Positions 38,503-49,886 of a DNA stretch of 64,000 nucleotides are shown here, piece by piece (position 1 is the first letter of the stretch; every line of letters starts with the position of its first letter). A program made the position numbers and the translations under genes. Origin of the DNA: Selaginella tamariscina (Eukaryota > Streptophyta > Lycopodiopsida > Selaginellales > Selaginellaceae); NCBI GenBank assembly GCA_003024785.1, contig PUQB01000177.1:186001-250000 (forward strand), written 5' to 3'. The notes under the pieces were generated by a model. The model did not search any database and was not told where the DNA came from. It was given only the letters and a program-made list of their open reading frames with translations.

Positions 38503-41500
38503 GCACCTCCTCCCTAAAGACGAGTTCCACGAGTCTTGGGACCTGGTTTAGCAGGATAATGCCGATGGAAGGCAGCAACTTTGGAAGAAGCATGGAGTAA
38601 GTTGGATGCAGGTTCCCAAGTGCGATCAGTAGGCAAATAACCTTTCCAATCCACCGTATTGGAAGTTGGCAGCGATGAAGACGAGAATCAAGGATGGCTG
38701 CAACTTCGTACTCAGGTTCATTGTCAATGACCACAGGAGGGGGAGGAGAAGAAGCAACCGGGAAGAGAAGAAGGATGATACGGCTCCAACAAGGAGGTGT
38801 GAAACACAGGATGAAGTTTCACCGTAGATGGTAACTCGAGTCGAAAAGCTACAGGATTACCTCCGCCACAATCCTGTAAGGGCCAATCGTTGAAAATCCA
38901 ACTTAGAAGAAGCCTTTTGGTGCGAATGATGCTTGAATCGTTCTGTGCCTGCTGAAGATGAACTGGAGATCATCCTGTACCTGACGAAGATGCTGGAGAC
39001 GATCCTGTACTGCAGGAGCGGAAGAAGGAGAAGCGGAGGAGCAAAGTCAAAACGTGGATGGTGGCCTGTAAGAGCAAAGAAAGGTGTCTGTCCTGTAGAT
39101 GCGTGAACGGAGTTGTTGTAGGCAAACTCCGCCATTGGAAGAAGGTCCAACCAGTTGTCCTGCTGGTAACTGATGAAGCAACGAAGATACTGTTCAAGGT
39201 CTGAATTGTGCGTTCGGACTGCCCATCGGTTTGGTGATATCCTGAAGAAAGATCCGCTTTAACCTGTAGACTCCGAAGAAGCTCTCGCCAAAACTTGGAC
39301 ATGAATTGTGGACCTCGATCGGAAACAATGCTCTCAGGAAGACCATGATGTCGGAACATCACGGATCACCAACTCGGCAGTTGTCTGACCTGTAGCTGTC
39401 TTGTTGCAGGGTAGGAAATGAGCCTGCTTGGTGAAACGGTCAACCACCACAAGAACTGCATCGAATCCACGAGAAGGAGGAAGATCTGTGAGGAAATCCA
39501 TAGAAATGGATCTCCAAGGAGCAGAAGGAACAGGAAGAGGACGAAGAAGACCAGAGGGTGCATGATGAGGCATCTTCGACCTGTTACAAGTGTCACAACT
39601 CCGTACAAACCTTTCCACAAAACCTCGCAACCCAGGCCACCAATAGTTGCGAGTCACCAACTCCACTGTCTTGGCCACACCAAAATGTCCTGTAGCCGGG
39701 GTATCATGACAATCCTGTACCACACGAGTCCTGGAAATACCAACAGGAACGTACAGGAGACCTTCCCGGTACAGGAGTCCATCCTGTATGGTGAACACTT
39801 GTAGTCTGGACGGGAACTGGAGGAAGAGGAACTTGCAACGTCAGGATGAATGTGTGAGAACACATTCTTTGCCAAGTCGTCTGTAGCCAACTGCGAACGG
39901 ACGTCCTGTAGGAGTGTTGAATTTGCTGGAGCCTGATGAACCTGCAGTGCCGCAAGCCGGAAATCGATCAGGACCCAACAACACTTGCCTTTGACAGTCA
40001 ATGCAGGATCGCCCGGGCGTGCAAGGTAAGAGCGCCTAGACAATGCGTCCGCCTTGCCATTCCGAAAACCGGGCCTGTAGACGATGACGAATCAAAACGT
40101 GATAGGAACTCGCCCACCTAGCCTGTCGCCGACTGAGAACTCGAGCCGTTTGAAAGTACTCCAGGTTCTTGTGATCCGTAAGAACTTGTACAGGATGTGC
40201 AGCACCTTCCAGGAAATGCCGCCACTCCTCAAACGAATCCACAATGGCCTTGAGTTCCTTGTCATGAATCTCGTAATTGATCTCCGCCGAAGGAACTTAC
40301 GAGAGTGAAAAGCTACAGGATGAAGCAACTTGTCTTCTCCAACTTGTGATAGGACGGATCCTACTGCAAAATCCGAGGCATCTGCTTCAACGAAGAAAGG
40401 ACGAGAAGGTCAGGATGTGCTAAAATCGGAGCTGTCGTGAAGGCGTCCTTGAGTGTTGTGAATGCATGTTCCGCCTTGTCGGACCAAGAGAAAACCCTGT
40501 GCGCTTGGTGAGTTCGTGAGTGGAAGTACACGCTTGGAGAAGTCCTGTATGAACCGCCTGTAGAAGTTTGCAAAGCCAAGGAAACATTGTACATCTCGAC
40601 TTGGGCCTCTCCCACTCCACGATGGTCTTCACCTTGTGCATGTCCATGGAAACGCCAGCAGGAGAGACGATGTAGCCCAAGAACTCCCGAATCCCTATCG
40701 AAAAAACACTTCTCCAACTTCGTACAGGCCATGCTCGCGAAGCCGCTGTAGAACTAACGTACATGCTTGTCATGTGCCGCCTGGTCCTTGGAGAAAATCA
40801 AATGTCGTCGAGGTAGATCACCACAAACTGGTCCAAGAAGTCACGAAAGATGTCGTTCACCATGTGTTGGAACACGGCTGGGGCATTGGTAAGGCCGAAA
40901 GGCATACCGTGTACTCGAAGTGTCCATACCTTGTACGAAAGGCAGTCTTCCACTCATCGCCTGGACGAATCCGTACAAGGTTGTAGGCCCCTCGTAAGTC
41001 GATCTTCGTGAACACCTTTGCTCCTCGCAGCCGATCGAGAAGTTCCGGGATCAATGGCAACGGGTACCGATTCCGAATGGTGACTTGATTCAAACCCCTG
41101 TAGTCCACAACCAAACGTAAACTCCCATCCTTCTTCTTGACAAAGAAGATAGGCGCTCCTGCAGGGGACTTTGAGTGACGAATGAAGCCGGATGCCAAGT
41201 TGTCCTCGATGTACTGACGAAGAACCTCCAACTCTGTGGGTGACAATGCATAAATCGGTCCGAATGGTGGAGTCTTTCCTTCCGCAAGATCAATAGGACA
41301 GTCGTAGGACCTGTGAACAGGAAGAACTGCAGCCTTGTGCTTGTCAAAAACGTCCTTAAAGTCGTGTACTTGGATGGTAGGGAAGAAGGAGGAGAAGGAA
41401 GGAGTAGAGAAGGAGATTGAAAAACAGGAGAGTCAGATACAGGAAAGGTAGAAGAGGACGTAGGAGTTACTTGAAAGGCAAAAAGGTGGAAAGGAGCAGG

Positions 41501-43452
41501 ATCAGTGGCAAGTTCATGCATGGTAGTGGTAAGAACTCGGAGAGGAGAAGGAGGGAGCTGTGACTGAAAAAGAGGAAGGATCTTGGGGGTGGAACAGAAG
41601 CAGGTAAAAAAGAGGCAGGATTAAAAACCTGTGTGGATGTTGACGAGTGTACAGGATTGGAAGAATCCTGTACAGAGTCCGTGGTTGCGCAGGAGTGGGA
41701 AAAGCCTGCGAATGTGCTGACGAATCAACAGGAGGTGGATCCTGTTGAGGAGGAACCTTCGACACTGATACAGGATTGGAAGAACCCTGTACAGGAACCG
41801 CAAACTTACAGGAGTGGAGAGAGCCTGCGGATGTGCTGAGGAACTGACATGAGGTGAATCCTGTCGAGGAGTCTTCAACACTGGTACAGGAACAGGCACG
41901 GTCAATCCTGTAGCTTGTACTGCCTCAGATACTAAGGATGTATCCTGCACGCAGGAAGGTACAGGATTGATCCTAGCTGCGGAGAGGAAAACGTGAGCGT
42001 CCTAGACCTCCAGTCGATCTGCGGATTTGCAACAACGAACCATGGCATGCCCAAAATGATGGGAGTCGACCGAGTCTTGATCAAGTTGAAGGAAATTGAA
42101 CAGTTGAATGTGCCATGACTGCAGGAGAGAGGTTCGGTAGCATGGGTAACTGCGCCAGAAGCAATCAGACGCCCATCGGCCACCTCTACAGGAACTGCAC
42201 GCTTCAACTTCACCACCGAAATGCCATGTTGAGTTGCAAAGTGTCATCCATGAAGCATGCATTTGCACCAGTGTCTAACAGGCAAACTCCTTGAGCTCTC
42301 GATTATTAAGATGAATGTGTACAGGAAACTTAAGTGATGGAATGGTATGAGCAGCACCAATGGAGCCTGCACCTACGTCCAACTTCGCGGCTCCTAGACG
42401 AAGTGGACATTGAAGTTTTCCGACTGAACTTCAGCTTCAACTTCACGCGTCTTGAAGTTCCTGGCTTTAATAGGACAATCTGCCACCTTGTGTCCTGCTC
42501 ACCACAATACAAGCATAGGTTCTCACTGCGCGACGTTGCTTCTCAGCAGCGGAAAGAGAGCCACGCTTGGATTTCTCAACCTCCATAGGAACTACTCCAG
42601 AAGGTGGTGCAGGAACATGTACCACAGCTGCAGGATTGGTTTGCAGGAACTGCTGACGGGATCTTTCCTGACGACGCTCGAACAAACGGTTGTCGCAACG
42701 AACAGCTTGTTGCATGATCTCCGCTAATGTTTGGGCATCCGGTAACGTAAGGAGAAGGTCCTTCACGTCATCCCTCAACCCAAAACGGAAGTGTTCGATC
42801 AATGCAGTCTCGTCCCATGGAATGTTCGTGCAAAGTTGCTGAAATTCGGATGCATAGACGGAAGCTGGTCGGGATCCTTGAGTGAGCTTCCGTAACTTCG
42901 TGCATGCAAACGGTACTTATCAGGATCTCCAAAACAGGCTTCAAAGGCAGCCACGAAACCTTCAAAGTCTTCCATCAATGGGTCGTCACGCTCCAGCAAG
43001 GGGGCAACCCAAGCCCGTGGAGATCCACTTAGTAAGGATGCCAAAAGCCACCTTTTGTGCATCAGTCGAGTAGCGCGTGGTTGCACGGATCAAGAGCCGG
43101 ATCTGATTCAGGAAACCTTGGAAATCGGCACGATTGCCACTGAACTTTCTGGCATGCTAACCTTCGGCTCCGAAGAAAAGTTTGATGAAGAGGGAACCAC
43201 CGATGCCTGAGAGAGAGCCTGCGCAGCAGCCTTGGAGGATGCATCAGCAGCTGCATGTGCCGCAGTGGAACCTTGCAGATCGGTGACCACTTGGCGCAAA
43301 GTGGCCAGCTCATGAAGCAACATTTGGTGCTCGCGTTGAAAGCGCTCAAAATCAGCCATGATCTATGAAAGAAAAAGGAGGAAAATGAAGGAAAAGAATC
43401 AAGAAAAAAGTAGCTGGAAAACGGAGAAGCTATGAAGCAGTTACTATCAAAC

Positions 43453-44057
43453 TGTCAAGCCACGATCCAGGAACCAGGAAGAACAGGATTCCAAGACAGA
43501 AGGCTTGACTCAGGACAGGACGAGAGCAGACAGGAACTAGGAACTAGGAAAGAACAGGACGGATCAGAGCAAGACAGGATCAGGATAGGATCCGGGAGCA
43601 AGACAGGAACAGGACAGGATCCAGGACAAGACAGGAACAGCAGGATCCGGGAACAAACAGAGCAAGACGGAGCAGACAGGAGGAACACAGAACAAGAAAG
43701 AACAAGACAAGACAAGATTGATCGTAGTAAGACTGGTGTTGATAGTAACTGATTGTACAACAATTAGGTCGGAGCTTTTATGCTCACAACTCCAAGAGCT
43801 AATCTAGGCATGAGTGCTAAAAGTGGTTGCATGCATGCAGAGGCTAAGATGAGTCCACATGTCCCTTATCCTCTAGGCATATCCTATGGCATATCCTGTA
43901 GGAATATCCTGCAACCGTATCCTGTTCCGGAATCCTGTAGAATATCCTGTAGGAAGATCCTGCAACCTATCCTGTATCCGGAATCCTGTATATCATGTAT
44001 CGGGTCGTGACCCGTATCCTGTATCCGGAATCCTGTATCCTGTATCGGGTCGTGACA
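43453..44057 (-). repeat. 5' LTR of chromovirus B
   Basis: A 605-bp LTR, partner of 37890-38502. Near its right end the block ATCCTGTATCCGGAATCCTG plus GGGTCGTGAC is present twice, a small tandem duplication at the LTR edge. Confidence 0.88.
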
Positions 44058-45223
44058 AATGTGACCCTCACAGCATCCGAGTAGAGGCCATTCAGCACCT
44101 TCCAGTACTCCCGAGGTAAGGCCGACTTACCTGCGCGGACCCCCAAGATTGGATGCTATTCACAGCGTCCTAGCGACCACCGAGACTTCATAGCAAGCAC
44201 CATATTTGGCCTGCAAAGTCCTCAACAACCACCAACCAACTTATAGAGTGGGATTGAGAGCTGACCAAGGCTAGTGCAAGGCTAGTGCAAGGCTTGTGAC
44301 CCATCACAAGGAGGCCACATCGGAAGTGTTAGTCCCATCACAACAAGACAAGGGGGAGGAGCACGTTCAAGTAGTCAAAGCCCAATTGGACCAACTACAG
44401 ATCACCATCAAAGAGTTGGAGGAGCATGCACACCATCATGAGTAGCAGTTCGCAGTCAAAGACCTTGCAAGAGTTGCAACATGCACTCAAGCGAGTCAAG
44501 GAGCTAGAGGCTCAGCTTGCACAAACCTAGGAGCATCAAGTAGGAAATGCAGCCAAGTTACAGGGGGGAATCGAACTATGGGATGTAATGATTGCCACCC
44601 TTGAGCTGAAGTTGGCCGCAATAGTGAGGGAAGCTACCACCTACTGCAAGCACTACGACATAGGATAGGGGTGAAGGAAGCATGACTTAAGGACATGCCA
44701 ACATGTAAGTCTAGGCATTTGGTTGATGATGGTTTGCCCACCATTAGACGACCAGTAGATAGGGACGAGTGGCAATTTAGAAGAGAGGCCGAATGGTCGA
44801 GCAAGTGACCTACAGCAGGTACAGACTGATAGTGATGGCTGTCAAGTAGTGCCTACAACGGCCATTCAGTCTCTCTTGTAGTAGCTAGATCCGATCGTCT
44901 AGATCAACCACCATGGTACTAAGGAAAGCATGCATGGGGAGGTGCATTAAGTCAATAGGCCTAGACCCAGTCATAGGGATGAGGTTCAGTGGGAAAGCGC
45001 CACCTAGCCTACATCCTAGTACCACCCAATTGACTATATAAGTAGGTAGGTGAACAATGGGTTGGGGTTCTTCTAACCCATCTTCTTTGTGTAACTTGCT
45101 CTAGCCTACTCTGGGAAAGGGGCCACCTTGTACTCTAAAAAGCAATATATACATCTCTTTTGTTTACTGTTGCTCATCCCCAATCTCCCTCTTTTCTCTC
45201 CCTCTCTTGCTTCCTCCTCAACA
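44058..45223 (+). mobile_element. Gypsy remnant: internal fragment plus LTR
   Basis: The segment 44058-44700 contains a coiled-coil-like reading stretch (KAQLDQLQITIKELEEHAH near 44380-44440), typical of gag of Tat/Athila-type elements. From about 44702 to 45223 an LTR-like unit begins TGTAAGTCTAGGC, has a TATA-like CTATATAAGTAGG near 45031 and ends CTCCTCAACA, preceded by a purine-rich stretch. The text near 44075 (CATCCGAGTAGAGGCC) recurs just after the LTR near 45280 (CATCCGGTAGAGGCC), as expected for the region following an LTR. The fragment is old and broken. Confidence 0.55.
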
Positions 45224-45430
45224 GAAGCCCACGCACCAGAAGGAGGGGAGCTCCAATCCATCGATATATGAACCCTCGGCATCCGGTAGAGGCCACCATT
45301 ACACCTTTTCTTTACATCTCGAAGTAATGATCGAACCCCCGACTCAAAACACCAAGATTAGGCATTGGCAACAACATCTTTGCAACCACCGAGACCACCC
45401 ACATCTGGCCTGCAAAATCCCTAACAACCA

Positions 45431-46256
45431 ATGGCTCTCAAATGCCAACTCTAGAACCCTTTTGTGAACCCTCAAGAACTTGGTAAAGAAAACATGTTAA
45501 CCAAGATCCCACGCCCATAGTTGGACAAAGAACACATATGTGCCCTACTTACCTGTGAGTGTTACTCCTAGCTTGACATGGAGAAGGAGGCTAGAGACAT
45601 GCCTCAACCTCTAACCGTTGGAACATGCGGTCCCCTAAGTACGGATTCGCCAACATTAAGGGTATGCTACCCCGAAAGTGGGACATACCCTATTCTTTGG
45701 AAGTTAAAGAGGTACAATAGAGGGTTGTGCCTTAATGACACAAGCTAGAGCTTACAACAATAAAGAATAACGAGCTCAATTACGAACTAGGAACTCTCAC
45801 TACATATCTTACTTAATATATGTGATAGAGCCCCCCTCTTGTTTTTATGTTTTGTAAAGTGGGCTAGCATAGAATATCATTCTTAATAAAAATATACTTA
45901 GTGATTTTTAACCTAATGACCCATAAGCCCTTAAACCCTAACTTGAAGGGTTTAGGGCATGAGATTAGGGCAACCTTATGGGTGTTTCTACCCATATTCG
46001 ACGTGTTGAACTCATCAAAACTAACCAATAACTTAATCGAGACATAAAAAATAAACATAAAAGTTTTCTAGAAGGTAAGTGATGTCTTTACCTAAAGTTT
46101 TTCAAAATATTTAGGACAGCTGGCCAAACTACCCCTAAACACCTAAGTGCACTAAGTGGGAATGTTTTCATTACATATGGGGCTTGTCAACGTAATTCAA
46201 TAAGCAACAATAGTTAACTCTAAAGTAAACATAAAGTCATTATAAAAACTATGACA
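45431..46256. mobile_element. LTR fragment related to the solo LTR at 10129-11829
   Basis: Matches the right-hand 840 bp of the 1.7-kb solo LTR: both contain AAATGCCAACTCTAGAACCC, GAGTGTTGCTCCTAGCTTGA-like text and ACACAAGCTAGAGCTT, and end AAAACTATGACA. It is more AT-rich than the solo LTR copy, with C-to-T and G-to-A changes dominating, as expected for an older, methylated copy. It is truncated at its left end against the preceding element. Confidence 0.75.
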
Positions 46257-46900
46257 CATTTACAAGCTTAGAAAACATTACTTAAGTTCACATTTCATAA
46301 GTCTAATAGTTGAAGCCTTGTTATGACTGCCTCATCCACGTTAAGCTAGAAACAACACTTGCAACTGAACTAATCACACATTATAACTCATAAAAGTTAT
46401 AGCTTGCCAATGTACTAAACCAATTGCGGGTGTGAGTTCCTAGAAGTTGAGTTTTTAATGCGAGTTATCTTACCAAATTTATGGGTTTCTAATGAGAGGT
46501 TCCAAAGCTAACATATGGCGAGAGTTGTGGTGTTCAAAAGGGAGCCCATTATTCTTTTACTGATGTAAGCTTAAGTTTGAGTCATAAAGGCACAACCGTG
46601 TGTTGCCCCAACTTTTAATGTGTATTACTTAAGTCACATTCCGCAAGTCTAGTGTTTGAGGCCTTACTGTGGCTTCCTCATCCACATCAAACTAGGAACA
46701 ACACTCATAACTCAGTTGGTCACACACTTTAACTCACAAAGGTGAGCACTGTTAATGTACTTGATCAACTATGGATTCTTAGAAGTTGGTTTTCTAAACA
46801 TTTTATATTTGTGGGTTTCTAATGATGGATTCCAGAGTTGGCATTTGGCAAGTCACACTCATGGCACCATATAAAAACTCTAACAATCAACATCTTGTTT
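46257..46900. repeat. Imperfect tandem duplication, ~340-bp unit
   Basis: The segment around 46285-46500 recurs at about 46625-46840. Shared text includes CATAAGTCTAATAGTTGA versus CGCAAGTCTAGTGTTTGA, GCCTCATCCACGTTAAGCTA versus TTCCTCATCCACATCAAACTA, and the block GTGGGTTTCTAATGA. No reading frame is conserved. Confidence 0.65.
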
Positions 46901-49210
46901 TCATCCAATGTATGTAGTTAAATTTAATAAAGAAAAAATGGTTGTGAGATAGTTTGTCAAAACTCTATCAAAATTCCAAAGAAAGTTCTCAAACTATCAG
47001 CTCCAAAGGGTCCCACCAACTTGAGTCTTCCAAAGTCACTAGTTGTTAAGGAGGCACGAGCTCCCTCCTAATGGACTAACTAGTTCCCAATGGGTTACTC
47101 CTAAACTACTCCTAGCTAGCTGCCCCTATCCTTGTGGTCTACTCTTAGCAACATCACTTCCCAACTAGCCCCATTGTCACATATGTGCTTCCATTGCCAA
47201 CATGAAGATTGCTTCCTCTCCTTTCACTATGTGCCATAGCCTAAACCTTGCTTAATATTCATTGCAAAAGCATTGTGTCATCCATATTTTATTTGATATT
47301 ACAAGATATTTATATATTCATGTGTGTGTGTGTGTGTGTGTGTGTATCCAACTATGTATATGTATTTTTATATTGCAACATAACTTCTAGTTATTATTAT
47401 TCAATTTAAAAAAATAATTATGGTTAAAAATTAAAATAACAATATTAAATTGTTTGTTTATATTTTTACAGAATAAAATAAAACTTTTAAGTTCAAAGTC
47501 AAAGATTATGAAGTTTGAATAGGATGTCTTTTAAGTACTTGTCAAATAATATTATTTAGTTTTATATTAATGTAATACATATATTAGTATATATGTACAA
47601 TAAACATATACACATTATAACGATCCTTATATATTTTGCATTACGGGTCCAAATTTATGTTATTAAACAATGTATATGGTGTAAGGACCTCGAGACAAAT
47701 ATAATGAAAATATAAAGAAACAAAGAAACTTGAGATAACCTTTGTATTTAAATTAAGGTTTATATATAAAATGAAAAGGCATATCCTTTACCATATTTAA
47801 GTTGTCATGTCTTAATTACAATTAATCTTCATATATACCTTAGTTACTTAACACTTACTAATGTAATATTTACCATAATTACCTTACACACTATTCTCTT
47901 CCATGTGAAAAAAAAATTTCAACTACATAACATAAGTAACCATAATATTAAGTTCATAATACCAGTTCTCAGGCCTTTTAAAATTAATTCTAAGATCTTT
48001 TAAACATATTCCTATTGTAATTCTTGATTATACTTTACTTTCTTCCAAGTGAAAAAAAATTCTTCAACCACATTCACATATTTCTTCAATCATATCTACA
48101 TACTTTACTTTTTTATGTGCGAAAAAAAAAATATTTCTTTATTTCTTTTAAAGAGTTCTTTAAAATTCATTAACTTTACACAACAACATATATGAGTCAT
48201 TTGAAAGTTTCATATCTATAATAAGGTAAGCATTAATATCTTTCTCGCTTTATACAAAAGCTTAATCTATGCAATATGCAATTGTAACTCTCATTCTTTA
48301 TAATGAATGTTATTTAAACAAACTTATATTATTCAACAATGAAATTCAACATAATAAAACAACTTAAAAATCAACAACATAACATATATCATAAAGGTAA
48401 TGCAAATTAATAACACTATATTACAAGGGTTATAAGAATTAACAACATAACATATCATAAGGGTAAATAAATTAATATGGGGTTGTTTACCATAAGACAT
48501 TGATAATTAATAACATACCATAAAATGTTAAAAATCAACATTACCATATAAAATTAATAATATTTATATTGAGCTAGATCGATAATTTCTTTTAGACATA
48601 GTATTCAGCATTTAAACCAATTTAAACCCACTTTCCACTAGCGGGTGGTTATTTGGCAGATGGTAAATTAAAATAATGTCACGTCATTAATTATTATAAC
48701 CAGTTATTATAAAGAGGGTTTTACATATATATTATACTACATATGTAATAAATATGCACTTACTTAGTATTTTTAATTAAAAATATATATTAAATCTTTA
48801 ATTTTTCATTGTTATTTTCTTATATAGAATCATTAATTATAGTTTACTAGTGTCTCTCTTTATATATATATGTTGTGTGTTTGTGTGTAACAATGTATAC
48901 ACACACACACATATATATATATATTATACACAAACATGTGAGTGTGTTGAGAGAGAGAGATCTTTCAGTTATTACATACTTCATATATAATATATTATAT
49001 GTAAATATAGTACACATATATATAATTATATACTCACGTACATATATATGTATGCTTATTTATACATAAGAATTATTTATTTTGATTATTTATTAATTAT
49101 ACTTATAAAGAAATCTCTCATATATGTCATTTATGTCATATAAAAAAAACTCTTCAGAGATCCGCAATAACTTATGTTCTTTCTGTAAAATAAGTATATC
49201 AAATAATGTG

Positions 49211-49245
<35 letters not shown>

Positions 49246-49850
49246 TTACATGTAAATGAGTGATATTTTGTTGAATCTTATGTTCGTTCTTTATTTTATT
49301 TATTCGTTTTTCATTGATTTTTTTAAAGCTAAAAAAAATAAAACCTAATTTTATTAATTTTAATACACATGTCATTCAATTATGCTCGGTGACCATACAA
49401 CTATGCAAATTGCCTGATTATTTAGCTACCATCGAAAAAGTTACGTAGGCACCACATAGGTGCCATGTAAATTATAAATTATAAATAACTAGTAAGTGAA
49501 AATTAAACCCGTAATAGAATAAATAATTTATTTATTTTGATTGGTCGAGATAATTAACAACCGCTGGTGGAAAGTAGGTATAAGTACCTTAAAATAATAC
49601 ATAGATAACTCAAATTAAGGTTTATATATACAATAAATATCATATTTAATTTGTTCTAAATTAAATATAAATTATCTTAATTACAAAATTAATCTTTATA
49701 TATACCTTAATTACTTAACACTTATTAAGGTAACTTATGTATTTACTGTAGTTATCTTGCATTGGTCTCTGTATACACCATTCTTTTAATTTACCGGGCC
49801 CGCCATTAAAAAGTGGCCTAACAGTGCAATAATAATAACTTAACAGGGTT
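46901..49850. other. AT-rich gap before the NUP93 cluster
   Basis: No gene recognised. Features seen: a GT run (about 47321-47346), TA runs (about 49211-49242), two related about 200-bp segments (47740-47900 and 49605-49790, both with TTAATTAC...CTTCATATATACCTTA-like text and ACTTAACACTTA), and a possible inverted-repeat element (48626-49579). Confidence 0.6.
48626..49579. mobile_element. Possible MITE with about 25-bp terminal inverted repeats
   Basis: The left end ACCCACTTTCCACTAGCGGG matches the inverse of the right end (ACCTACTTTCCACCAGCGGT), about 17 of 20 identical. The interior is AT-rich without a transposase frame. I cannot fix the target duplication: candidate flanks do not match cleanly, so the superfamily is open. 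Confidence 0.45.
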
Positions 49851-49886
49851 AACAGATTAGGGTTTAGTAACTGGGGTTTTGTTCCA
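49851..49886 (+). promoter_or_regulatory. Telo-box upstream of NUP93
   Basis: TTAGGGTTT (49857-49865) lies about 21 bp before the start codon. A GGGCCC/site-II-like element (about 49796-49801) is further upstream. Confidence 0.5.

Larger units (their letters stand above)
37890..44057 (-). mobile_element. Chromovirus (Gypsy) copy B, both LTRs present
   Basis: A second member of the same family, also minus orientation, 6.2 kb. LTRs are 37890-38502 (3') and 43453-44057 (5'). Gag (about 43360-42330), protease with DTGAN (about 42260), reverse transcriptase (about 41250-40370), RNase H (about 40330-40040), integrase with HHCC and core (about 39800-38900) and chromodomain (about 38730-38520) follow the same order as copy A and are closely similar in sequence. 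The left flank (AGGTGG) and right flank (AATGTG) do not show a matching target duplication. It has roughly ten or more frame breaks. The two LTRs are similar, suggesting recent activity of the family. Confidence 0.92.
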
